A DNA stretch of 5,524 bases, taken from NCBI GenBank assembly GCA_964512305.1, contig CAZEIW010000211.1, forward strand, positions 1 through 5,524, written 5' to 3'. Numbering within the stretch: position 1 is the stretch's first letter; the number at the start of each line of letters is the position of its first letter. Both the position numbers and the translations under genes were made by a program. The stretch is from CAZEIW01 sp964512305. Its GTDB lineage: Bacteria; Pseudomonadota; Gammaproteobacteria; Burkholderiales; Burkholderiaceae_F. This document shows, piece by piece, positions 1-5,524 of this stretch. The notes under the pieces are model-generated. The model was not told where the DNA came from. It ran no database searches and saw only the letters and a list, made by a program, of their open reading frames with translations.

Positions 1-80
1 AGGGCGCAGCCGGCGAGGGTGGCGAAGACGGCTACAGCCACTGTGAGGGCTAGAAAGCGCGACCCACTCAGCGCGGTCAT
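1..80 (-). CDS. N-terminal fragment of an outer-membrane efflux lipoprotein (NodT/OprM/OpmB-like), running off the left edge
   Basis: Seen: from ATG at 80-78 the minus strand reads 26 codons plus two bases to the window edge. The peptide has a short n-region with one Arg (R8), a hydrophobic core (FLALTVAVAVFATLAGC, residues 9-25) and a lipobox L22-A23-G24-C25. Ala at +2 after the Cys fits sorting to the outer membrane. Known: the gene after mdtC/muxC in many proteobacteria encodes the TolC-like outer-membrane factor, often a lipoprotein whose mature form starts with an acylated Cys. Inference: this is that duct protein; the window shows the signal peptide only, so the family rests on context. 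I chose ATG 80 because it gives a normal-length signal peptide. It lies in the tail of a REP palindrome and has no Shine-Dalgarno. The same frame stays open upstream to an ATG at 299 that does have one, with further in-frame ATGs at 206 and 170, so the annotated start could be any of these. Confidence 0.7.
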   Translation of the reverse strand, partial: MTALSGSRFLALTVAVAVFATLAGCA

Positions 81-143
81 CCCCGGGCGAAGTCCCGGGG
101 ATCCACGTCGGCGTGAAACGCGGTCGCTTCGACCCACACCGAC
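75..143 (-). repeat. REP-like element, copy A
   Basis: This is a repeat of about 69 nt whose first 37 nt are identical to copy B at 201, followed by scattered substitutions. Its core is a 9-bp stem with a 6-nt loop (79-102; ATCCCCGGG on the plus strand, loop CGAAGT). Read on the minus strand the core has the form GGAT-stem-loop-stem-ATGACC. A second imperfect stem pairs 106-115 with 135-144 with one mismatch. The ATG of the terminal ATGACC is the likely lipoprotein start codon, so its first bases sit in the hairpin stem. The core resembles REP sequences abundant in intergenic DNA of Alphaproteobacteria. Confidence 0.85.
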
Positions 144-147
144 GCGG

Positions 148-170
148 ATGGCCGGGACAAGCCCGGCCAT
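148..170 (+). repeat. REP-like hairpin, middle unit, opposite orientation
   Basis: This is a perfect 9-bp stem, ATGGCCGGG and CCCGGCCAT, around the loop ACAAG. It is flanked by GG on the left and GACG on the right, so it reads GGAT-stem-loop-stem-ATGACG on the plus strand. Copies A and B show the same layout on the minus strand, so this unit is inverted relative to them and has a different stem sequence. Two REP units flanking a variant in opposite orientation resemble a BIME-type cluster. On the minus strand it encodes MAGLVPAIR in the frame of the lipoprotein. Confidence 0.8.
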
Positions 171-200
171 GACGTTTGCAAAGTGCGTGGCACTCAACCT

Positions 201-269
201 GGTCATCCCCGGGCGAAGTCCCGGGGATCCACGTCGGTGTGAAACGCGGACGCCTCGACTTACGCCGAC
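201..269 (-). repeat. REP-like element, copy B
   Basis: This is the direct repeat of copy A, displaced by exactly 126 nt (42 codons). It has the same 9-bp/6-nt hairpin at 205-228. Identity is perfect over the first 37 nt and drops afterwards, with about seven differences in the remaining 32 nt. Its right end lies about 26 nt from the mdtC stop. A short G+C hairpin (274-285, GGGGC/GCCCC) lies in between; it lacks a following T-run in either direction, so I do not call it a terminator. The non-repeat stretch between the middle REP and copy B (171-200) holds only small palindromes. Confidence 0.85.
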
Positions 270-295
270 CCTCGGGGCGGGCCCCTGCTCTTCCT

Positions 296-3200
296 TCATG
301 GTTGCGCCTTCCTCTCCGTCGCGCGCAGCCGGCGGACCAGGCCCACGACCCGCAGGCGCGCGCGGTCAAGCGTCAGGTACACGACCGGCGTCGTATACAA
401 CGTCAGCAGCTGGCTCAGGATGAGCCCGCCGACGATCGAGATGCCGAGCGGCTGGCGCAGCTCGGTGCCGTCGCCGGTGATCAGCGCCAGCGGCATCGCG
501 CCGAGCAGCGCCGCCATCGTCGTCATCATGATCGGCCGGAAGCGCAGCAGGCAGGCGCGCTCGATCGCGGTGCGCGGGTCCAGCCCATCGCGCCGCTCGG
601 TGGCGATGGCGACGTCGATCATCATGATCGCGTTCTTCTTCACGATCCCGATCAGCAGGATCACGCCGATCAGCGCGATGATCGACAGTTCGGTGTTGAA
701 CGTCTTAAGCGCGAGCAGCGCGCCCACGCCCGCCGACGGCAGCGTCGACAGGATCGTGATCGGGTGCAGCGTGCTCTCGTAGAGCATGCCCAGCACGAGA
801 TAGATCGTGACGAGCGCGGTCAGGATCAGCCACGGCTGGTTGGCGAGCGACTCCATGAACACGCGCGCGGTGCCCTGGAAGCTGCCGCGGATCGAGGCCG
901 GCACGCCGATGCCGGTCAGCGCGCGGTCGATCGCCACCGTGGCCGCGCCGATCGAGACGCCGGGCGCGAGATTGAACGAGACCGTCGAGGCGGCGAACTG
1001 CCCCTGGTGATTGACGGCGAGCGGCGTGTTGGTGAGCTCCCATCTTGCGATCGACGACAGCGGCACCTGCGCGCCGCCGGCGGCGATCAGGTAGATGTCG
1101 TTGAGCGACTGCGGCCGCTGCCCGTACTGGGGCGCGGCCTCCTCGATCACATGGTACTGGTTGAGCGGCTGGTAGATGGTCGAGACCTGGCGCTGGCCGA
1201 ACGCGTCGTCGAGCGTCGCGTCGATCTGGCGCATGTTGATCTGCAGCCGCGACACCGCGTCGCGATCGATGGCGAGCGAGGTCTGCAGCCCCTTGTCCTG
1301 AGCGTCGGTATTGACGTCGGCGAGCTGCGGCAGCGTCGACAGCGTCTGGCGGATCCTGGGCTCCCACTCGCGCAGCGCGGCGAGATCGTCGCTTTGCAGC
1401 GTGTACTGGTACTGCGCGTTGCTCTGGCGCCCGCCGACGCGGGCGTCCTGCGCCGATTGCAGGAACAGGCTCGCGCCGGGCACCTGCGCGAGCTTGGGCC
1501 GCAGGCGGCTGATGATGGCGTCGGCGCTGACCTTGCGCTGCGCGAGCGGCTTGAGCACGACGAACATGAAGCCGCCGTTGGCCTGCCCGCCGCCGGTGAA
1601 GCCGTTGACGTTCTGCACCCCGGGGTCGGCGCGCACGATGTCCATGTATTGCGTGAGCTTCTTCGACATCGCCTGGAACGAGATGCTCTGGTCGGCCTGG
1701 ATGCCGCCGATCACCAGGCCCGTCTCCTGCTGCGGCAGGAAGCCCTTGGGCACGATCACGTACAGCCAGAAGTTGGCGCCGATGGTGGCGAACAGGATCA
1801 GGAGCGTGATCGTCGGGTGCCGCAGGGCGAGGCCGAGCGAGCGCTCGTAGCCCGCCAGGATCGTCCTGCCGGCGGCGCCCAGCGCCGCGTCCAGCCCGGC
1901 GGCGGCGCGCCGCCAGGCGGCGCGCAGCCCGCGGGCCGGCGCGCCCGCCACAGCCGCCGCATCGGATTTGCGGCGCAACAGCCGCGCGCACATCATCGGC
2001 GTCGTCGTGAGCGAGATCGCGAGCGAGATCACGATCGACACCGACAGCGTCGCCGCGAACTCGCGGAAGAGCCGGCCGACGATGCCGCCCATCGCGAGGA
2101 TGGGGATGAACACCGCGATCAGCGACACGCTCATCGACAGCACCGTGAAGCCCACCTCGCGCGCGCCGACGATCGCGGCGCGCATCGGCGCGGTGCCGCG
2201 CTCGATGTGGCGCGCAATGTTCTCGGTGACGACGATGGCGTCGTCGACCACGAAGCCGGTGGCGATCGTCAGCGCCATCAGCGTCAGGATGTTCAGGCTG
2301 TAGCCGAGCAGGTACATCGCCGCGAAGGTCCCGATCAGCGATACCGGCACCGCCACCGCGGGCACCAGCGCCGCGCGCGCGTCGCGCAGGAACAGCGACA
2401 CGACCAGCACGACCAGCAGGACCGCGAGCACCAGCGTGCGCTCGGTCTCGCGCAACGATGCCTGGATCGAGGTCGTGCGCTCCATCACCACCTGAAGGTC
2501 GATCGCCGAAGGGATCGAGGCGCGCAGCTGGGGCAGCAGCGCCTTGACGCGCTCGACCGTGTCGATGATGTTGGCGCCGGGCTGGCGGTAGACGAACAGC
2601 AGCACCGACGGCTTGCCGTTGGTGGCGCCGGCGTTGCGGACGTTCTCGACCGAATCGATGACGCTGGCGACGTCGCCCAGCCGCACCGCCGCGCCGTTGC
2701 GGTAGGTGATCACCAGCGGCCTGTACTCGGCCGCGGTCTTCGCCTGGTCGTTGGCGCCGATCTGCCAGTTGCGGGTGTCGTCCTCGACGAGACCCTTGGG
2801 GCGGTTGGCATTGGTCGCCGCGATCGCGTTGCGGACGTCCTCGAGCGCGATGCCGGCGCGGTTGAGCGCCGGCAGGCTCATCTCGACGCGCACGGCGGGC
2901 AACGCGCCGCCGCTGACGTTGACCTGGCCCACGCCACTGACCTGCGAGACGCGCTGCGCGAGCACGGTCGAGCCGGCGTCGTACATCTGGCCGCGCGTCA
3001 GGATGTCCGAGGTGAGCGAGATGATCATCACCGGCGAGTCGGCCGGGTTGACCTTGCGGTAGGTCGGGTTGCTCGGCATGCCGGTGGGCAGCAGGGCGCG
3101 CGCCGCGTTGATCGCCGCCTGCACGTCGCGCGCCGCGCCGTCGATTTCGCGCGAGAGGTCGAACTGCAGCACGATGCGCGTCGACCCGAGCGAGCTCGAC

Positions 3201-3445
3201 GAGGTCATCTCCGTGATGCCGGCGATCAACCCGAGCGTGCGCTCGAGCGGGGTCGCGACCGTGGCGGCCATCGTGTCGGGGCTGGCGCCCGGCAGCGACG
3301 CCTGCACCGAGATCGTCGGGAAATCGACCTGCGGCAGCGGCGCCACCGGCAGCGCCGAATACCCGATCAGGCCCGCGAGCGCGATCGCGGCCGTCAGCAG
3401 GGTGGTGGCGACCGGGCGGTGGATGAAGGGGGTGGAGAAGCTCAT
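296..3445 (-). CDS. mdtC: MdtC/MuxC-type RND multidrug efflux transporter subunit, complete (1049 aa)
   Basis: Inner-membrane drug/proton antiporter subunit that pairs with MdtB. Seen: TM1 at about 11-31, periplasmic porter/docking loop 32-335, TM2-TM6 at about 336-485, TM7 at about 541-562, second periplasmic loop 563-868, TM8-TM12 at about 869-1020. The proton relay is intact: D401-D402 in GFVVDDAIVV (TM4), K937 in GIVKKNAI (TM10), R968 in LLRFRPIMMTT (TM11). The N-terminal RPVATTLL and PVAPLPQVDFP, SSSSLGSTRIVLQFD, GGRQSNAQYQYTL and LAALREWEP match E. coli MdtC as I recall it, and fit C better than B. Length is close to the family norm (E. coli about 1025), with roughly 18 extra residues in the TM6-TM7 cytoplasmic loop. 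The start fits the conserved N-terminus, and an in-frame TGA lies about 33 nt upstream of it. No strong Shine-Dalgarno is seen (only a weak GAAAG). Known: E. coli MdtABC exports bile salts and novobiocin, and Mux homologues handle novobiocin, aztreonam and macrolides. The substrate here is not predictable. Confidence 0.97.
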   Translation of the reverse strand: MSFSTPFIHRPVATTLLTAAIALAGLIGYSALPVAPLPQVDFPTISVQASLPGASPDTMAATVATPLERTLGLIAGITEMTSSSSLGSTRIVLQFDLSREIDGAARDVQAAINAARALLPTGMPSNPTYRKVNPADSPVMIISLTSDILTRGQMYDAGSTVLAQRVSQVSGVGQVNVSGGALPAVRVEMSLPALNRAGIALEDVRNAIAATNANRPKGLVEDDTRNWQIGANDQAKTAAEYRPLVITYRNGAAVRLGDVASVIDSVENVRNAGATNGKPSVLLFVYRQPGANIIDTVERVKALLPQLRASIPSAIDLQVVMERTTSIQASLRETERTLVLAVLLVVLVVSLFLRDARAALVPAVAVPVSLIGTFAAMYLLGYSLNILTLMALTIATGFVVDDAIVVTENIARHIERGTAPMRAAIVGAREVGFTVLSMSVSLIAVFIPILAMGGIVGRLFREFAATLSVSIVISLAISLTTTPMMCARLLRRKSDAAAVAGAPARGLRAAWRRAAAGLDAALGAAGRTILAGYERSLGLALRHPTITLLILFATIGANFWLYVIVPKGFLPQQETGLVIGGIQADQSISFQAMSKKLTQYMDIVRADPGVQNVNGFTGGGQANGGFMFVVLKPLAQRKVSADAIISRLRPKLAQVPGASLFLQSAQDARVGGRQSNAQYQYTLQSDDLAALREWEPRIRQTLSTLPQLADVNTDAQDKGLQTSLAIDRDAVSRLQINMRQIDATLDDAFGQRQVSTIYQPLNQYHVIEEAAPQYGQRPQSLNDIYLIAAGGAQVPLSSIARWELTNTPLAVNHQGQFAASTVSFNLAPGVSIGAATVAIDRALTGIGVPASIRGSFQGTARVFMESLANQPWLILTALVTIYLVLGMLYESTLHPITILSTLPSAGVGALLALKTFNTELSIIALIGVILLIGIVKKNAIMMIDVAIATERRDGLDPRTAIERACLLRFRPIMMTTMAALLGAMPLALITGDGTELRQPLGISIVGGLILSQLLTLYTTPVVYLTLDRARLRVVGLVRRLRATERKAQP
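307..316 (-). promoter_or_regulatory. Strong Shine-Dalgarno inside the end of mdtC, 7 nt before the ATG at 299
   Basis: The minus strand reads GAGAGGAAGG, then CGCAACC, then ATGA. This is a purine-rich, AGGA-containing ribosome binding site at textbook spacing from an ATG that overlaps the mdtC stop, the usual pattern of translational coupling in an operon. It encodes E-R-K in the mdtC C-terminus. A second purine tract, AAGGAAGAG (288-296), follows immediately after the stop and has no start codon at a suitable distance downstream. The ATG at 80 has nothing comparable. Confidence 0.55.
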
Positions 3446-3481
3446 TGAACCCGGCTTTCGATGTCCGGAGTCCCGCGCTCA

Positions 3482-3575
3482 CCCTCACCCCCGCCCCTCT
3501 CCCGCAAGCGGGAGAGGGGAGTGGTGCGCCGAAGCTCCCCTCTCCCGCTTGCGGGAGAGGGGCCGGGGGTGAGGG
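3482..3575. repeat. Large inverted repeat of two REP-like palindromes in the mdtB-mdtC gap
   Basis: The left arm (3482-3521, 40 nt) and right arm (3535-3575, 41 nt) are reverse complements except for one extra base in the right arm, separated by a 13-nt spacer. Each arm carries its own palindrome: 3494-3519 and 3537-3562, both CCCCTCTCCCGC/GCGGGAGAGGGG with a 2-nt centre (AA or TT). The mRNA could therefore fold either as two 12-bp hairpins or as one stem of about 40 bp. The outer flank CCCTCACCCC belongs to the element. This repeat family is widespread in intergenic DNA of high-G+C Proteobacteria. No T-run follows, so a classical intrinsic terminator is not supported; effects on RNA stability or polarity are possible. 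The rest of the gap (3446-3481, 3576-3607) holds no gene. Confidence 0.9.
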
Positions 3576-3607
3576 CGGCGCCCCGCCGTGCGTCCTTCAC
3601 GGAACCC

Positions 3608-5524
3608 TCACGCCTTCGCATCCCCCGCCGCCGCGGCGTCCCGCCCCCGCCACGCGCGCAGCCGCTGGGCGGCGCGGTCGAACGCGAGGTAGATCACGGG
3701 CGTCGTGAACAGCGTCAGCATCTGGCTCACGATCAGGCCGCCCACGATCGTGATGCCCAGCGGATGGCGCAGCTCGGAGCCGACGCCGCTGCCCAGCATC
3801 AGCGGCAGCGCGCCAAACAGCGCCGCCACGGTCGTCATCATGATCGGGCGGAAGCGCAGCAGGCAGGCCTGGTAGATCGCCTCCGGCGCCGGCAGCCCCT
3901 GCTGGCGCTGGGCCTCGAGCGCGAAGTCGATCATCAGGATCGCGTTCTTCTTCACGATCCCGATCAGCAGGATGATGCCGATAATGGCGATCACGTCGAG
4001 CTCGATGCGCGCCAGCAGCAGCGCGAGCAGCGCGCCGATGCCGGCCGAGGGCAGGGTCGACAGGATCGTCACCGGGTGCACGTAGCTCTCGTAGAGCACC
4101 CCCAGCACGATGTACATCGTGACCACCGCGGCCAGGATCAGCAGGAGCTGCGAGGAGAGCGAGGCGCGGAACGCCAGCGTGGCGCCCTGGAACTCGGTGC
4201 GGATCGACAGCGGCAGCCCGATGTCGCTTTCGACCGACTCGATCGCGGTGACCGCCTCGCCCAGCGACGCGCCGCTGGCGAGGTTGAACGACACCGTGGA
4301 GGCGGGAAACTGGCCCAGGTGGTTCAGCACCAGCGGCGCGCGGCGCTCGACGACGCGCGCGACGGCGTTGAGCGGAACCTGCTGGCCGTTGGCGCCCGGC
4401 ACGTACAGGCCCTCGATCGCCGCAGGCCCGTTGCGCATGCCGGGCTGCATCTCGAGCACCACGCGGTACTGGTTGGACTGCGTGAAGATCGTCGACACCA
4501 GCCGCTGGCCGAAGGCGTCGTAGAGCACGTTGTCGATCCCGGCCATCGTGACGCCCAGCCGCGACGCCGTGTCGCGGTCGACCTCGACGTAGGCCTGCAG
4601 CCCCTGGTCCTGCGCGTCGTCGGCGACGTCGGCGAGCTGCGGCAGCCGGCGCAGCCGGTCGAGCAGGCGCGGCACCCAGGTCTGCAGGTCCTGCAGGTTC
4701 GGCGAGTCGAGCGAGAACTGGTACTGCGTGCGCGCGACGCGGTCCTCGATCGTCAGATCCTGCACCGGCTGCAGGTAGAGCGTGATGCCCGGCACCTCGG
4801 CGGCGCGCGCGTGCAGGCGCGCCAGCACCGTGGCGAGCGGATCGCGCGCGCCGTGCGGCTTGAGGCTGATCAGCATGCGCCCGGTGTTGAGCGTGGTGTT
4901 GACGCCGTCGACGCCGATCTGCGAGGTCAGCGTATCGACCGCAGGATCGGCCATGAGCGCGGCGCCAAGCGCCTGCTGGCGGTCGGCCATCGCCGCGAAC
5001 GACACCGACTGCGGCGCCTCGGTGATGGCCTGGATCGCGCCGGTATCCTGCTGCGGCAGGAAGCCCTTGGGGACCACGACGTAGAGGGCGACGGCCGCGG
5101 CCAGCGTTCCCACCGCCACCGCGAGCGTCAGGCGCTGGTGCGCGAGCACCCAGCGCAGCGCGGCGCCGTAGCGCTCGATCGTCCGGTCGAACAGGCGCTG
5201 CGAGGCGCGCAGCAGCGCCGAGCGCGGCGGGCCGGTCTCGTGGCGCAGCAGGCGCGCGCTCATCATCGGCGTCAGGGTCAGCGAGACCGCGGCCGAGATC
5301 AGGATCGCCACAGCCAGCGTGATCGCGAACTCGCGGAACAGGCGCCCGACCACGTCGCTCATGAACAGCAGCGGGATGAGCACCGCGATCAGCGACAGCG
5401 TGAGCGAGATGATCGTGAAGCCGATCTGCCCCGCGCCTTTCAGGGCGGCCTCGAGCGGCGGGTCGCCGGCCTCGACGTAGCGCGCGATGTTCTCGATCAT
5501 CACGATCGCGTCGTCGACGACGAA
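3608..5524 (-). CDS. mdtB: MdtB/MuxB-type RND multidrug efflux transporter subunit, C-terminal 638 residues (start beyond right edge)
   Basis: Partner RND subunit of the MdtBC heterotrimer. Seen, numbering from the window edge: the fragment opens in TM4 with FVVDDAIVMIENIARY (relay Asp 4 and 5), then TM5 and TM6 (about 33-87), TM7 (about 128-150, ending VVPKGFLPQQD), the second periplasmic loop (about 151-456), and TM8-TM12 to about 611. It has K526 in GIVKKNAILMIDFAL and R557 in LLRFRPIMMTT. LKGAGQIGFTIISLTLSLIAV, VQDLTIEDRVARTQYQF and ELDVIAIIGIILLIG follow E. coli MdtB as I recall it, not MdtC, so the order is B then C. About 400 N-terminal residues are missing off the window. An internal GTG at 5503 is not a start: the frame continues to the edge through conserved TM4 codons. 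The stop is TGA at 3610-3608. The 162-bp gap to mdtC contrasts with the near-abutting genes of E. coli. Known: in E. coli the B subunit is thought to contribute mainly to proton translocation in B2C. Confidence 0.96.
   Translation of the reverse strand, partial: FVVDDAIVMIENIARYVEAGDPPLEAALKGAGQIGFTIISLTLSLIAVLIPLLFMSDVVGRLFREFAITLAVAILISAAVSLTLTPMMSARLLRHETGPPRSALLRASQRLFDRTIERYGAALRWVLAHQRLTLAVAVGTLAAAVALYVVVPKGFLPQQDTGAIQAITEAPQSVSFAAMADRQQALGAALMADPAVDTLTSQIGVDGVNTTLNTGRMLISLKPHGARDPLATVLARLHARAAEVPGITLYLQPVQDLTIEDRVARTQYQFSLDSPNLQDLQTWVPRLLDRLRRLPQLADVADDAQDQGLQAYVEVDRDTASRLGVTMAGIDNVLYDAFGQRLVSTIFTQSNQYRVVLEMQPGMRNGPAAIEGLYVPGANGQQVPLNAVARVVERRAPLVLNHLGQFPASTVSFNLASGASLGEAVTAIESVESDIGLPLSIRTEFQGATLAFRASLSSQLLLILAAVVTMYIVLGVLYESYVHPVTILSTLPSAGIGALLALLLARIELDVIAIIGIILLIGIVKKNAILMIDFALEAQRQQGLPAPEAIYQACLLRFRPIMMTTVAALFGALPLMLGSGVGSELRHPLGITIVGGLIVSQMLTLFTTPVIYLAFDRAAQRLRAWRGRDAAAAGDAKA

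Larger units (their letters stand above)
81..299 (-). other. Stop-free in-frame extension upstream of the lipoprotein, starting with an ATG that overlaps the mdtC stop
   Basis: On the minus strand an ATG at 299-297 overlaps the mdtC stop (298-296) in an ATGA arrangement. The 73 codons from it to the ATG at 80 contain no stop, although they cross three REP-like palindromes. The predicted peptide begins MKEEQGPAPR and then shows typical REP translations such as RRGSPGLRPGMT (twice) and MAGLVPAIR. It is Arg-rich and not signal-like. If translated as one chain, the lipobox Cys would be near residue 98 instead of 25, which is abnormal for a lipoprotein. Three readings are possible: a fossil native start separated from its gene by repeats, a translated leader that brings ribosomes to the inner ATG, or a true N-terminal extension. 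I favour the first two. Confidence 0.5.

Noticed and set aside
171..200. Possible operator or promoter between REP units (palindromes TTTGCAAA at 175-182 and AGTGC/GCACT at 182-194)
   Set aside because: The palindromes are short and no convincing -35/-10 pair is seen on the minus strand. Interesting only as the single non-REP stretch of the gap.
274..285. G+C hairpin just after the mdtC stop as an intrinsic terminator
   Set aside because: It has a 5-bp stem with a 2-nt loop and no T-run on either strand, and the operon appears to continue.
176..3448. Very long open frame on the plus strand antisense to mdtC (over 1000 codons)
   Set aside because: The product is a low-complexity Arg/His/Asp/Gln/Ala mixture with no domain or membrane segment. 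It mirrors the mdtC codon pattern, as expected for antisense frames in G+C-rich genes. The minus-strand protein is an unmistakable RND transporter.
705..3488. Long alternative minus-strand frame overlapping mdtC
   Set aside because: It is an out-of-frame shadow of mdtC, rich in Arg, Ala and Pro, without family motifs.
3482..3575. CRISPR array or insertion-sequence ends
   Set aside because: There are only two arms in inverted orientation, no regular spacers, and no transposase or target-site duplication visible.
3445..3708. Short plus-strand frame across the mdtB-mdtC gap
   Set aside because: It is the translation of the repeat (PLPQAGEG-type peptide) plus antisense mdtB. Such peptides are common REP artefacts.
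3608..5503. GTG at 5503 as the true start of a shorter mdtB
   Set aside because: The frame continues to the window edge through conserved TM4 residues (FVVDDAI), so the gene is cut by the window and not truncated.

Overview
The window is a G+C-rich piece of a proteobacterial chromosome carrying the middle and end of one RND multidrug-efflux operon, all read on the minus strand (right to left). In transcription order it holds: the C-terminal 638 codons of an MdtB/MuxB-type RND subunit (3608-5524, start outside the window); a 162-bp gap filled mostly by a large inverted repeat; a complete MdtC/MuxC-type RND subunit of 1049 aa (296-3445); a roughly 215-bp gap carrying three REP-like palindromes; and the first 26 codons of a probable outer-membrane lipoprotein of the NodT/OprM efflux family (1-80). 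The order matches mdtABC in enterics and, with the outer-membrane gene last, muxABC-opmB of Pseudomonas. An MdtA-type periplasmic adaptor would be expected just beyond the right edge.

Together the genes would build a drug/proton antiporter spanning both membranes. The B and C subunits form a heterotrimer in the inner membrane (B2C in E. coli, from the literature), the adaptor bridges the periplasm, and the lipoprotein forms the exit duct. Proton-relay residues (Asp-Asp in TM4, Lys in TM10, Arg in TM11) are visible in both RND subunits, so neither looks like a decayed copy.

Organism: the two repeat families, one with GGAT-stem-loop-stem-ATGAC architecture and one with CCCCTCTCCCGC/GCGGGAGAGGGG arms, are of a kind common in Alphaproteobacteria and some Burkholderiales and Xanthomonadales. 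I lean to Alphaproteobacteria, but this window cannot settle it.

The unusual part is the junctions, not the proteins. Both gaps inside the operon are occupied by palindromic repeats. At the mdtC end, a good Shine-Dalgarno and an ATG overlapping the mdtC stop (ATGA) open a frame that runs without a stop through all three REP palindromes into the lipoprotein signal peptide. The start that best fits the signal peptide is supplied by a REP and has no ribosome binding site. This suggests that REP elements separated the native initiation signals from the outer-membrane gene. No mobile element, RNA gene, CRISPR array or regulator gene was found. The operon promoter must lie outside the window.
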